Part shown: positions 35,326 through 43,785 of the stretch, one piece after another
Layout of the letters: every line of letters starts with the position of its first letter
Numbering within the stretch: position 1 is the stretch's first letter
Origin: Micromonospora lupini
GTDB taxonomy: Bacteria; Actinomycetota; Actinomycetes; Mycobacteriales; Micromonosporaceae
Direction: 5' to 3'
Assembly (NCBI RefSeq): GCF_026342015.1
Contig: NZ_JAPENL010000001.1
Coordinates: 372,001-436,000, forward strand
Length of the DNA: 64,000 bases
Notes under the pieces: generated by a model
What the model was told of the DNA's origin: nothing
Databases searched by the model: none
Seen by the model: the letters and a program-made list of their open reading frames with translations, nothing else
Position numbers and translations under genes: made by a program

Positions 35326-36421
35326 GCGGGGTGGGCTCCGCGCCGCCGCTCTCACCTCGGCGCAGGTGGCTGCCCTCGCGTACGTGCGGGCGTCGGCCGT
35401 GGCCGAGCGTCGGACGGCGCTCGCCGCGATCGAACGGGAACTCGCCGCCGCCGACGTCGGCCACCTGCCGGAGCGGCTGCTCGCCGCGGCAGCCGACCGT
35501 GGGCGGCTCACAGTCAACTTCCACCCCGATCGCCTGTGCGCCGGCGGGCGGGCCGTCGCGTCCGCGCTCGCCGAGGACGGGGTGTACCGCAGTCAGTTCG
35601 TCACGGGGATCTCCAACGGCGGGCTCACCGCGTACCCAGGTGGCGACCGCGACCGGTGGGAGCACCGGATGTTCGGCGGCGCGTACCAGCGGCCCGGGGC
35701 GGCGCCGGCGGATCGACCCACGTACGGCGGACTGAACCTGCTCGACCACGCGGACGGCGCCTGTCCCCGCTTCGGCTCCTGTCACCTGCGGCTGCGCCCG
35801 GCGGTGCTGGCCCGGGCGACCTTCTGCCTCGGCGACAGCCACCTCGACCCCGCCGTGGTGGGAACTGCCGACGCCTTCGAGGCGGTGCTCGCCGGGCTGC
35901 TGGTGGGTGTCGCCGGCACGGGCGAGTGCCTGGGCCGGGCCGGGACTGACGTCGCCACCCTGACTCGGACGCTGCTGGAGACGCCGAGCGCGCAGGCCAC
36001 GCTCGGGCGCGCGCTCGACGACTACGTGGAGGCCCAGATCCACGGCCCTCTCGACCTCGCACGCGACGTCGAGGAACTGGTGGTGGATCCGTCCTTCGCC
36101 GGCACCCCGACCGGGGCGACGCTGGAATCGATCGCCCGGCGGTACGGTTTTCCGCTGCGGTGGCACCCCGGTTTCGCGCTGGCCGTCGACCGTGTGGATG
36201 CGGAGTTTCGAGGCCCCGCGATCCCGGTGTTGGCCGCTCGACTGCACCGCGAATTCGCCCGACCGGGCGCCCCGGTGGACGCGGCGCTGATCGGTCGGGG
36301 CGCGGTGTCGGTGGTCACCGAACCGGGGCGGTGGGCGGACCGGGGCCCGATCGCGGACACCCTGCAGCACCTCAAGCAGCTCTGGCACGTTCTGGTGCGG
36401 TTCGGCGAGCCGTCTCACTGA
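35309..36421 (+). CDS. DUF3626 family protein
   Basis: 370 residues. VNFHPDRLCAGGRAVASALAEDGVYRSQFVTG, ISNGGLTAYPGGDRDRWEHRMFGGAY and YGGLNLLDHADGACPRFGSCHLRL are the conserved blocks of DUF3626, whose fold resembles mono-ADP-ribosyltransferase-type proteins in some analyses but whose activity is unestablished. I chose the ATG at 35309 inside the end of the VOC gene. No signal peptide or membrane helix. The co-directional overlap suggests joint expression with the VOC protein. Confidence 0.87.
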   Translation: MTATSERGGLRAAALTSAQVAALAYVRASAVAERRTALAAIERELAAADVGHLPERLLAAAADRGRLTVNFHPDRLCAGGRAVASALAEDGVYRSQFVTGISNGGLTAYPGGDRDRWEHRMFGGAYQRPGAAPADRPTYGGLNLLDHADGACPRFGSCHLRLRPAVLARATFCLGDSHLDPAVVGTADAFEAVLAGLLVGVAGTGECLGRAGTDVATLTRTLLETPSAQATLGRALDDYVEAQIHGPLDLARDVEELVVDPSFAGTPTGATLESIARRYGFPLRWHPGFALAVDRVDAEFRGPAIPVLAARLHREFARPGAPVDAALIGRGAVSVVTEPGRWADRGPIADTLQHLKQLWHVLVRFGEPSH

Positions 36422-36627
36422 CAGTCCGCCTCGTCGCCGAAAGGCCGGTCTGTCCCGTTTCCCGAGGTGACCAGGACCGCCCCGCGCCGACAGCCTGGCA
36501 TTTCCGGAATGACCGACACGTCAACCCGGTTGTGTCCCCCGTACCGCCGGAGCCCAAACCCCTTTCCGCGGTCATCTCCCGAGGAGCGTTCACCCCGGAG
36601 CGCTCCGCACGATCGAAAGGAACCATC
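36422..36627 (+). promoter_or_regulatory. Leader region of secreted paralog 1
   Basis: 206 bases between the DUF3626 stop and the secreted-protein start. AAGGA is the ribosome-binding site. I looked for the conserved strings of the c-di-AMP (ydaO) riboswitch, often found before cell-wall hydrolases in actinobacteria, and do not see them. No other structure is evident. Confidence 0.3.
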
Positions 36628-37356
36628 GTGAAGGTCGACTTCACTCGATGGCTCCCCGCCATCGCTAAGGACTCGTACCGCAAGACCGCGCTGAGCGTGG
36701 TGGGTGTGGCTGCCCTCGGCGGTCTGGCGCTCGCGCCGACCGCGGCCGCCGCCCCGGTCACCTCCGGGCCGCACCAGGGCGCGGTGGCCGCCATCGACCT
36801 CGCCACCGGTAAAGCCACCACGGGTAAGGCCGTCACGGCGGCGCACCAGGAGGAGCAGCCCGTCGAGTCCGGGCTGACCACCGGTTCCGCCACCGGCAAG
36901 CCGCCGGCCGGCAAGCCGAGCCGCGACGAGTTGATCCCGCACGGCATCGAGGGCGCCCAGTCGCGCGTCCCGCTCGACGACGCGCAGCTCGACAACGCCC
37001 GCAAGATCGTGGACGCGGCCAAGAAGACAGGCGTCGGCGACCGTGGCGCGGTGATCGGCGTCGCCACCTCGTTGCAGGAGTCGAAGCTCTACAACCTCGG
37101 CCACCTCGGCGCGTACAACGACCACGACTCGCAGGGCCTGTTCCAGCAGCGTCCGTCGTCCGGTTGGGGCACGCCCGAGCAGATCACCGACCCGGAGTAC
37201 GCCGCCACGGCGTTCTTCAGCGCACTGAAGAACGTGGGCGGCTGGCAGGACCTGCCGCTGACCGCCGCCGCGCAGACCGTGCAGGTCTCCGCCTTCCCGT
37301 ACGCGTACGCGCAGTGGGAGGAGCAGGCGGCCGACGTCGTCCAGCAGCTCTGGTGA
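36628..37356 (+). CDS. Secreted lysozyme-like (SLT-type) protein, paralog 1
   Basis: 242 residues. A signal peptide (helix ALSVVGVAALGGLALAPTAAAA) is followed by a Thr/Gly/Lys-rich linker and a C-terminal domain (about 120-242) with GVATSLQESKLYNLGHLG, DHDSQGLFQQRPSSGWGTPE and AAQTVQVSAFPYAYAQWEEQ. This domain is often labelled 'heavy metal transporter' in databases, but the conserved ES near SLQES and QxRPSxGWG look lysozyme/transglycosylase-like; activity is unproven. AAGGA six bases upstream supports the GTG. A close paralog lies at 39870-40430. Ends at a bidirectional terminator. Confidence 0.88.
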   Translation: MKVDFTRWLPAIAKDSYRKTALSVVGVAALGGLALAPTAAAAPVTSGPHQGAVAAIDLATGKATTGKAVTAAHQEEQPVESGLTTGSATGKPPAGKPSRDELIPHGIEGAQSRVPLDDAQLDNARKIVDAAKKTGVGDRGAVIGVATSLQESKLYNLGHLGAYNDHDSQGLFQQRPSSGWGTPEQITDPEYAATAFFSALKNVGGWQDLPLTAAAQTVQVSAFPYAYAQWEEQAADVVQQLW

Positions 37357-37372
37357 CACCACACGCACACAC

Positions 37373-37409
37373 ACGCCGGCCGGCCCCCACCTCGGGAGCC
37401 GGCCGGCGT
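37373..37409. terminator. Bidirectional terminator between convergent genes
   Basis: Perfect 12-base arms (ACGCCGGCCGGC at 37373-37384, GCCGGCCGGCGT at 37398-37409) with a 13-base loop lie between the stop of the secreted lysozyme-like protein and the stop of the convergent esterase gene. Confidence 0.8.
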
Positions 37410-37431
37410 CGTCGTGGCCGCGGGCGCTGCC

Positions 37432-38856
37432 TCAGCAGGCCGCGTACAGGCGACGGGTGCCCACCCCGGAGGCGTACGCGGCCCGGTCGCTGAACCGGCA
37501 GCCGTACTCGGGCCGGGCCACCACCGCCGGGTCGGTCACCGTGTCGCCGGCCGGGCGCTTGCCGGCGCGTACCCAGGACACCAGATCGTCCCAGGCGGCG
37601 CCGGCCTCGGCCGGACTGAACTCGCAGTGCTGCGCGGCCCGGATGGCCCGCTGCACCACCAGCCGGCTGCGACCGTTGCGTGCCACATCTGTGGCGTACG
37701 CCTGCTCCATGCTGAACGGCACGAACATGTCGCCCAGGTCGTGCAGGCTGACCACGGGCGCGCTCGGACGACCGGCGATCTTCGGCACCTCGGTAAGCGT
37801 CGGCAGGAGCCGCTGCACGATGTTCTCCGGGGCCACCCGCCGCACTGTCGAGTTGACGTCGACGGGGCTGTTCGGGGTGTAGCGGGTCAGCAGGTTCGTG
37901 GAGATCTGGCTGGGCCGCTGGGCGGGGGAGTCGCCGCCGTCGGTCACCGCGATGGAGAAGAGGAAGTCCTTCCAGACCGCGAATGCCGCTTCCGCGCCGG
38001 GCCGTGGCCCGCCCGACCGGTTCACGGTGATGGCCCGCAACTGCTTGCCCCGGTCGGTCGTGGTGTCCGGCCCGGTCGGCGTGAGCCCGGCCAGCCCGAG
38101 CGCCACCTGGATGCGGGGCACCGCGTTGCTCAGGTAGTCGGCAGGCGTCGGGTAGGCCGGCACTCCGGCGAGGGCCTGCGCTACCAGGTTGTAGTCGAGG
38201 TAGAAGTCCAGCAGCGTCTGGTCACCGAGTACGCCGCACATGGGGAGCGCCCCGTCGTAGTAGCCGGGGTACTGCTCCAGCGAGCGGCCGATGACGTACC
38301 CGCCCATCGACACCCCGGCCAGGTAGGTGCGGTGGGGTCTGCGTACGGTCCGTCCGAAGTGGTCGGCGAGGTCCTTCGTGCTCAGCACGCCGGAGCGGAT
38401 GTCGAAGCCGTTGCGGTCGTACGACGACGACGCCCACGCGTACCCCTGGGCCAGCAGCCGCTGACGCAGCTCGAACGCCGGCGGCTCCGGCGAGAGCACG
38501 GTGCCCTGGCCGCGGTAGCCGTGCGCCCACACCACCAGGTCACCGTTCCACCGGGCGGGAACCTCGATGATGTACGCGGCGTGCCGGTGCGCGCCCTGGC
38601 GTACCGTCGTCGGTCTGCCGCCCACCACCAGCGGCGCCAGCGGCGGATTCTCGAAGGTGTAGCCGGGCAGCGGCTGGTCGCCGGAGGGGTCGTGGCCGGC
38701 GGTGCTGGCTGCGGCGGTGGATCCGGTGGCAGTGGATCCGGTGGCGGTGGATGTGGCGGCGGTGCTTGGCGCGGCGCCGAGCAGCCCGACGCTGAGGGTC
38801 AGTGTCGCGGTGGTGGCGACCAGGCGGCGCAGGGTACGAATGGGCACGGACAGCAT
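37432..38856 (-). CDS. Secreted alpha/beta hydrolase (esterase/peptidase-like)
   Basis: 474 residues. A signal peptide (IRTLRRLVATTATLTLSVGL, then AAPSTAA) is followed by a short repeat-rich region (TATGSTATGSTAA, from imperfect tandem 15-base units at about 38708-38750) and an alpha/beta hydrolase domain: VVWAHGYRGQG near the oxyanion hole, nucleophile elbow GVSMGG (in YLAGVSMGGYVIGRSLEQ), and the likely acid/His near SLHDLGDMFVPF and QRAIRAAQHCEFSPAE. The family includes tannase- and tripeptidyl-peptidase-like secreted hydrolases. ATG at 38854-38856 with GGGGAG upstream. Confidence 0.87.
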   Translation of the reverse strand: MLSVPIRTLRRLVATTATLTLSVGLLGAAPSTAATSTATGSTATGSTAAASTAGHDPSGDQPLPGYTFENPPLAPLVVGGRPTTVRQGAHRHAAYIIEVPARWNGDLVVWAHGYRGQGTVLSPEPPAFELRQRLLAQGYAWASSSYDRNGFDIRSGVLSTKDLADHFGRTVRRPHRTYLAGVSMGGYVIGRSLEQYPGYYDGALPMCGVLGDQTLLDFYLDYNLVAQALAGVPAYPTPADYLSNAVPRIQVALGLAGLTPTGPDTTTDRGKQLRAITVNRSGGPRPGAEAAFAVWKDFLFSIAVTDGGDSPAQRPSQISTNLLTRYTPNSPVDVNSTVRRVAPENIVQRLLPTLTEVPKIAGRPSAPVVSLHDLGDMFVPFSMEQAYATDVARNGRSRLVVQRAIRAAQHCEFSPAEAGAAWDDLVSWVRAGKRPAGDTVTDPAVVARPEYGCRFSDRAAYASGVGTRRLYAAC

Positions 38857-39120
38857 CGATGCTCCCCATCGGACGGATGTCGCCTGCGGGGCGACCAGGC
38901 GGGACGGTTGCCTACCGGCCGGTAGCGTCCTGAACCTAGGACTGCCGTCGACCGGAGTCAATGGCTGAGCTGACCGGCCGGTCAGAGCTGACTGTCCGGC
39001 CGATCAGACCGGCCCGAGGTGTCCGTGGTCGGCCTGGCCGATGCCCGTCAGCGCGGTGCCCGCCTCGACCGTGCGGGCCGGGTGCGTGGTCGGTCGGGGT
39101 CGTCGGGTTGACTGGTCGCC

Positions 39121-39432
39121 GTGGACGAATCGATCTGGGCGGCGGCCCGGGCTGCGCGGAGCTGGCTGGACGCGGCGAACGGCACCGGGCAGACGGAACT
39201 GACCTGCCGCATCCTCAAGCTCACCGAGGAGGCGGGGGAGGCATCGGCCGCCTGGATCGGGCTGCTCGGGCAGAATCCGCGCAAGGGTGTCACCCACACC
39301 CGCGAGGACGTGGCAGCCGAGTTGGCCGACGTGGTGTTCAGCGCGCTCGTGGCCATCGAGAGTCTCGGACTCGACGCGCAGACCGTTGTGGGGGCCTGCG
39401 CCGGAAAGGTCCGCTCTCGCCTGGAGGGGTGA
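39121..39432 (+). CDS. MazG-like nucleotide pyrophosphohydrolase
   Basis: 103 residues. The EEAGEASAAW motif (LKLTEEAGEASAAWIGLLGQ) together with EDVAAELADVVFSALVAIE provides the ExxE...ExxD metal ligands of the all-alpha MazG/iMazG NTP pyrophosphatase fold. Such proteins hydrolyse non-canonical or excess (d)NTPs. GTG start; no Shine-Dalgarno sequence, so a leaderless transcript is likely. It sits between the esterase and the second lysozyme-like gene without obvious functional link. Confidence 0.9.
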   Translation: MDESIWAAARAARSWLDAANGTGQTELTCRILKLTEEAGEASAAWIGLLGQNPRKGVTHTREDVAAELADVVFSALVAIESLGLDAQTVVGACAGKVRSRLEG

Positions 39433-39869
39433 CACCGCTCCGCCCCACTCGCCTTCACTGAAATCGGGGTGTCAGCCCGTCCCGGATACCCCGGTTTCGG
39501 CGAACCCGAGTCGATCATCCCGTCGGCGTGCCGTACGGCCTGCGCCGGATGGGCGCGATGTCCGTTTCTCGGCGGTCGTTGGGTGTGACCGGGTGCATCC
39601 GTGGGCCGGAATCGTGGCGGGCCGGGGGTCGTTACACACCCTGACGATCGCAGGACCACGGCCCGCCGGCGCGATGGGCGGCCCCGGGAATCACCCCGGC
39701 CCGACGGTCGTTACATCCGGTCCCGGCGCCACGAGCCCCCGCTCGCAGGCCGCCGACCCTGAGACTTCCCCCCTCTGAATCTGCAGCGCCGGACGAGGTG
39801 CTCACACCCCCGCCGTGCCGACCCCCATCGGTCGCGTGGGTGTTCCTACCCCCGAAGGAGCTACCCCTG
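39433..39869 (+). promoter_or_regulatory. Long upstream region of secreted paralog 2, with direct repeats
   Basis: 437 bases without a gene. A hairpin at 39458-39495 (AAATCGGGGT with ACCCCGGTTT, one G-U pair) probably terminates the MazG-like gene. GGTCGTTACA occurs twice exactly (39627-39636 and 39706-39715, 79 bases apart), and a related GGTCGTTGGG precedes them near 39575; these look like binding sites for an activator or repressor of the secreted protein. GAAGGAG lies nine bases before its ATG. The ydaO consensus is not recognisable. Confidence 0.4.
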
Positions 39870-40430
39870 ATGAACACGATCTTCCGTAAGAGCATGCTGT
39901 CGGTTGCTGGTCTCGCGTTCGCCGGTGGTGTCTTCGCCGGCCCGATCGCCGCCCACGCCAACCCCGTCGACGCCAAGCCGGTAGCGGTCGCCGTGCAGAC
40001 CAGCGCGCCGAAGCCGCAGGGCGACCAGTCGCACATCGACCTCAACGGTGAGCAGACGGCCAACGCCAAGGCGATCATCGCCGCCACGAAGAAGGCCGGC
40101 CTGCCCGAACGCGCCGCGGTCATCTCCATCGCGACGAGCCTGCAGGAGTCGAAGCTGGACAACCTGGGCCACCTCGGCGACGCCAACGACCACGACTCGC
40201 TGGGCCTGTTCCAGCAGCGCCCCTCCAGTGGTTGGGGCACCCCGGAGCAGATCACCAACCCCGAGTACTCCACGACCGCGTTCCTCAAGGGCCTGCGTCA
40301 GGTCGACGGCTGGCAGGACATGCCCCTGACCGACGCCGCGCAGACCGTCCAGGTCTCCGCCTACCCCGACGCCTACGCCCAGTGGGAGCAGCAGGCCACC
40401 GACCTCGTCACCCAGCACTGGAACAGCTGA
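39870..40430 (+). CDS. Secreted lysozyme-like (SLT-type) protein, paralog 2
   Basis: 186 residues. A signal peptide (FRKSMLSVAGLAFAGGVFAG, cleavage near AHA-NP) precedes a short linker and the same C-terminal domain as 36628-37356: SIATSLQESKLDNLGHLGDA, DHDSLGLFQQRPSSGWGTPE and AAQTVQVSAYPDAYAQWEQQ. By eye, most residues of the domain are identical between the two copies, while the linkers differ, so a duplication is clear. A role in peptidoglycan remodelling is inferred from lysozyme-like features only. GAAGGAG precedes the ATG at 39870. A hairpin terminator follows. Confidence 0.88.
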   Translation: MNTIFRKSMLSVAGLAFAGGVFAGPIAAHANPVDAKPVAVAVQTSAPKPQGDQSHIDLNGEQTANAKAIIAATKKAGLPERAAVISIATSLQESKLDNLGHLGDANDHDSLGLFQQRPSSGWGTPEQITNPEYSTTAFLKGLRQVDGWQDMPLTDAAQTVQVSAYPDAYAQWEQQATDLVTQHWNS

Positions 40431-40451
40431 CCCACCGCACGACCCGACCGA

Positions 40452-40485
40452 CTGGCCGGCACCCCGAACCCGGGATGCCGGCCAG
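40452..40485 (+). terminator. Hairpin terminator after secreted paralog 2
   Basis: Perfect 10-base arms (CTGGCCGGCA at 40452-40461, TGCCGGCCAG at 40476-40485) with additional CCC/GGG pairing inside the loop, 21 bases after the stop. Confidence 0.7.
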
Positions 40486-40698
40486 CGGGCATTGTCGGTC
40501 CGCCCGAGGTGGAACTTGGACGCTCGACCGACCGTCTCTTCCTTGACCTGGTGGCGGGCGCCGGCAGCCGTCACGGTGACCGAGTCCCGGTGAGCGCCCC
40601 ACGGATGCCGACCGGGCTGCCCGTGACGTGCTGCGCTGGCGGTCACCCGTGCCGGGAAGCGCCGCAGCCCGGGGTGGGCGCGAGCGTACAGTCGGGCG

Positions 40699-41670
40699 GT
40701 GGAGCGTACCGAATCGATGCTGGCACAGACCCGACCGCCAGGCGTGGCCGACGTCGATCCCGGCAGCGTGCTGCTGCCGGGCCACGACGTGCCGCTGGGG
40801 CGGTACACGACGGTCCGGCGGTTGTTGCCGCAGCGGCCTCGGCGGATGGTCGGCGCGTGGTGCTTCGTGGACCATTTTGGCCCCGACGACGTGGCGCAGC
40901 GGCCGGGCATGGAGGTCCCGCCGCACCCGCACACGGGCCTGCAGACGGTGACCTGGCTGCTCGACGGCGAGATCATTCACCGCGACAGCCTCGGCAACGT
41001 CCAGGCGATCCGGCCCGGCCAGTTGAACGTGATGACCTCCGGGCACGGCATCGCCCACTCGGAGCGGTCGCCGGCCACGCACCCGCCGGTCATGCACGGC
41101 GTGCAGCTCTGGGTGGCGTTGCCGGACCCGGCGCGGGCCGGCGCCGCGGACTTCGCCCACCACGCCGACCTGCCACGCTGGCGGGACGGCGACGTCGACG
41201 CGACGCTGCTGGTCGGCGAGTTCGCCGGCCAGCGGTCCCCGGCGGTGGTGCACACCCCGCTGGTGGGCGTGCAACTCGAGCTGGGTGGGTCGGCGCCGAC
41301 GACGCTGCCGTTGCGGCCCGATTTCGAGTACGCGCTGCTGGCCATGTCCGGCTCCGCCGAGGCCGCCGGGGTGAGTTTCGAGCCGGGCGCGTTGCTGTAC
41401 CTGGGTTCTGGTCGACGCGAGGTGACCGTGCGCGGCGGGGCGGGGGCCCGGCTGTTGTTGCTGGGCGGTACGCCGTTCGAGGAGCCGCTGGTCATGTGGT
41501 GGAACTTCGTGGGCCGCTCGCACGAGGAGGTCGCCGCCGCCCGGGAGGACTGGATGGCCGGCCGGCGCTTCGGAGTGGTGGCCGACGATGCGGCGTCGCC
41601 GCTGCCGGCGCCCGCCCTGCCCACCACCCGGCTCAAGGCCCGCGACCGCACCGGCAGCCTGCACGGCTGA
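40699..41670 (+). CDS. Pirin-family bicupin protein
   Basis: 323 residues. The N-terminal cupin has HPHTGLQTVTWLLDGEIIHR with the His/His/His/Glu metal ligands, then MTSGHGIAHSERS, a pirin signature; the C-terminal half (about 190-300) is the second cupin with LLLLGGTPFEEPLVMWWNFVG. Pirins are iron-binding proteins, some with quercetinase activity, others regulators. TACAGT at 40687-40692 ends six bases before the GTG, so the gene is probably leaderless. Confidence 0.93.
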   Translation: MERTESMLAQTRPPGVADVDPGSVLLPGHDVPLGRYTTVRRLLPQRPRRMVGAWCFVDHFGPDDVAQRPGMEVPPHPHTGLQTVTWLLDGEIIHRDSLGNVQAIRPGQLNVMTSGHGIAHSERSPATHPPVMHGVQLWVALPDPARAGAADFAHHADLPRWRDGDVDATLLVGEFAGQRSPAVVHTPLVGVQLELGGSAPTTLPLRPDFEYALLAMSGSAEAAGVSFEPGALLYLGSGRREVTVRGGAGARLLLLGGTPFEEPLVMWWNFVGRSHEEVAAAREDWMAGRRFGVVADDAASPLPAPALPTTRLKARDRTGSLHG

Positions 41671-42021
41671 CCGGACCGAGAGGGCCCCGGGCCAACAGCG
41701 CGCCGGGCCGAGAGCTGGTGGGGGCCCTTGGCCGGGTGGATCTGGAGCGCCGGTACGCGGAGCTGACAGGCCACTCCTGACGTGCCCTGGCCCACACTTC
41801 GGCAAAAACTGACCGTACGGGGGATGGTCTGTCGTATGGTTGTACCCGGCAGTGCTGGCCGCTCGGTTCGAGTGGCCATCCACCGCCTGGTGACCGCGAC
41901 CGGTTCGGGCGCGGTTCACCGCCTGGGCAGGTTTGCGTGGCGCCCCCGGTCGCGGTTCGTGGCCACGGGGCGCCCGCCTGTCCCGGCGAACAGCCGCCCG
42001 TGACGCAGCCGGGCTGAGCGC
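41671..42021. other. Gene-free convergent gap
   Basis: 351 bases between the ends of the pirin gene and the convergent DUF1345 gene. AGGGCCCC at 41681-41688 and GGGGCCCT at 41721-41728 form a possible terminator. TATGGT at 41835-41840 is promoter-like, and CACCGCCTGG occurs twice near 41881 and 41920. Open frames here are short and Arg-rich with no Shine-Dalgarno sequence, so I do not call a gene; a small RNA is possible but unsupported. Confidence 0.3.
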
Positions 42022-42690
42022 TCAGTGGGCCAGCCCCGCCAGCAGGTTCACCGTGACGGCGATGATGAACGCGCCGAACAGGTACGACACCATCGAGTGC
42101 CGCAGCACCGTGCGACGCATCTCGTTGCTGGTCAGGTTGGTGTCGGAGACCTGGAACGTCGCCCCGATGGTGAACGCCACGTAGGCGAAGTCCGTGTACC
42201 GGGGCGGTTCGGGCTGGTTGAAGTTCACCCCGCCGTCGGGGCCGGTGTAGTAGATCCGGGCGTAGCGGGCGGCGAACACGGTGTGCACCACCAGCCAGGA
42301 CAGCAGCACGCTGAAGACGCCCAGCCCGCCGTACAGGTCCCGGTGCAGGCCGGGTGGCGCCGAGTGGGCGCTGGCCACCACGAGGCCGACGGCCAGCAGG
42401 CTGGCGAGGCAGGCGATCAGCAGCACCACGTCCCGGGTGGCCCGGTTCGGGTCCTCGTGCACGGCGAGTCGGGCGGTGCGGGCGGCGTCCATCGGCCAGA
42501 GTTTGCGCCACACCAGCACCAGCCAGCTCAGCGCGGCGGCGTCCCAGCCGGCCAGTGGCGCGAGCGACGGCGTCAGTGTCAGGGCGAAGACGCAGCCGGC
42601 GATGACGCCTGCCACCGCCACGACGACGAGTTGCGTCGCCGCCGGGGTGTGCCCGTCCGGGGGGCGGGACAGCGGACCCGTGCTGGTCAT
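42022..42690 (-). CDS. DUF1345 membrane protein
   Basis: 222 residues with about five transmembrane helices. SWLVLVWRKLWPMDAARTA, HTVFAARYARIYYTGPDGGV and NFNQPEPPRYTDFAYVAFTIGATFQVSDT are the conserved DUF1345 blocks. The family is predicted inner-membrane and uncharacterised. It lies 33 bases downstream of the DUF2795 gene on the same strand. Confidence 0.92.
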   Translation of the reverse strand: MTSTGPLSRPPDGHTPAATQLVVVAVAGVIAGCVFALTLTPSLAPLAGWDAAALSWLVLVWRKLWPMDAARTARLAVHEDPNRATRDVVLLIACLASLLAVGLVVASAHSAPPGLHRDLYGGLGVFSVLLSWLVVHTVFAARYARIYYTGPDGGVNFNQPEPPRYTDFAYVAFTIGATFQVSDTNLTSNEMRRTVLRHSMVSYLFGAFIIAVTVNLLAGLAH

Positions 42691-42723
42691 CGGCGGCTCA
42701 CTGCGGGGTCCGCCACCGCCTGG

Positions 42724-42996
42724 TCAGATGCCGCGCAGATGCTGCGACACCCGGTTGTGCTTCTTGTCCCGGGCCTGCGCGGCCCGTTGCGCGGGGCCCA
42801 CCTCGGGGGCGGCCTCGATGCCTGCGGACCGGGCCACCTCGTTGCCGTTGGCGTAGTCGACGGGCGGCAGGGCGCGCAGCGCCTTGAGCACGTCCGGAGG
42901 GGCGCCCTCCCGTTCGGCCTCGCGGACCACGTCGTCCTTCTCGGCCGGGTAGTCCAGGCTCGACAGGTACTGCAGGACGTCCGCGTAGCTCGCCAT
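42724..42996 (-). CDS. DUF2795 family protein
   Basis: 90 residues. The domain runs through ASYADVLQYLSSLDYPAEKD to LKALRALPPVDYANGNEVAR, matching DUF2795, a small helical family common in actinobacteria and often annotated near stress genes; function unknown. A Lys/Arg-rich tail follows. ATG at 42994-42996 with GGGAG upstream. It is divergent from the DUF2267 gene. Confidence 0.9.
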   Translation of the reverse strand: MASYADVLQYLSSLDYPAEKDDVVREAEREGAPPDVLKALRALPPVDYANGNEVARSAGIEAAPEVGPAQRAAQARDKKHNRVSQHLRGI

Positions 42997-43153
42997 GTCT
43001 GGGGCTCCCTCGGGGCATCGATGTGGTCACGACCGGCGGCGGTTACCCACCCGCCGCCCGCTCACGCCGACCCGAGCGAGGAAATCGGCGTCGTTTCCCG
43101 CGCACGGCCGCGGGTACCCGCAGGCGCCGTCGACAAGCCCGAGGGAGTACGCG

Positions 43154-43564
43154 ATGAACTACGACACCTTCGTCGATCAGGTTTCCCAGCGCACCCGGAC
43201 GTCGTCCGAGCAGGCGGTCGAGCTGACCCGGGCGGTGTTGGAGACGTTCGCCGAGCGGCTGACCGGTGGCGAGGTGCTGGACCTGGCCGCGCAGCTTCCG
43301 CAGCCGCTGCAACTGGTGCTCAAGCCGAGCCCGAGCACCGAGCAGGCGGACCGGTTCGGGGCGGCCGAGTTCGTGGCGCGCGTCGCGCTGCGTGCCCGGG
43401 TGCAGGAGCCGGCCGCGCGCGACGCCGTACGGGCGGTGTTCACCACCCTGCGGGAGGCGATCACGGGCGGGGAGTTCGACGACGTGGCGACCCAGTTGCC
43501 GCGCGACTATCGGGATCTCGTGGAGCAGGCGATGGCGCCGGGCGCGACGTTGCGCCGATCCTGA
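43154..43564 (+). CDS. DUF2267 family protein
   Basis: 136 residues. MNYDTFVDQVSQRTR, AVLETFAERLTGGEVLDLAAQLP and a second similar half with LREAITGGEFDDVATQLPRDYRD form the duplicated helical DUF2267 unit. The family is found in stress-related loci and has no known activity. ATG with GAGGGAG six bases upstream. Next to it is the Mn-responsive terC leader, but no shared promoter is evident. Confidence 0.92.
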   Translation: MNYDTFVDQVSQRTRTSSEQAVELTRAVLETFAERLTGGEVLDLAAQLPQPLQLVLKPSPSTEQADRFGAAEFVARVALRARVQEPAARDAVRAVFTTLREAITGGEFDDVATQLPRDYRDLVEQAMAPGATLRRS

Positions 43565-43660
43565 GCGGTGACACCTCCGGCCGGGCGCACACAGCGGTTG
43601 GCCAGGGCAACCATCGACGTCCGGCTTGGCGTGTCGAACGGACCTGGCCTAACCTTGTGG

Positions 43661-43785
43661 TGCGAGGGGAGTACTTCCCACGAACCATTCCGGTCAGTAC
43701 GGCACGCCCGGCGTGCCTCGGGTGGTTGCCCATCTTCGATGGGTGAAGGAGACCTCGAACATGACACGGTGTTCGAGGAGACCCC
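43661..43785 (+). ncRNA. yybP-ykoY Mn2+ riboswitch with SD-sequestering expression platform
   Basis: The aptamer shows the conserved strings of actinobacterial yybP-ykoY RNAs: GAGGGGAGTACTTCCCACGA (43664-43683), GGTCAGTAC (43692-43700) and GGTGAAGGAGACCTCG (43742-43757). P1 pairs CGAGG (43663-43667) with CCTCG (43753-43757). The same 3' strand continues as CCTCGAACA (43753-43761), which pairs perfectly with TGTTCGAGG (43770-43778); that right arm overlaps the AGGAG ribosome-binding site (43776-43780) of terC. Forming P1 with Mn2+ therefore should free the site. TAACCT at 43650-43655 is a possible -10. Confidence 0.8.

Noticed and set aside
36422..39869. c-di-AMP (ydaO) riboswitches before the secreted lysozyme-like genes
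   Set aside because: Expected from actinobacterial practice, but the conserved aptamer strings are not visible in either leader.
41782..42003. 73-codon open frame in the pirin-DUF1345 gap
   Set aside because: Arg-rich composition, no Shine-Dalgarno sequence, no recognisable family; frame is a by-product of high GC.
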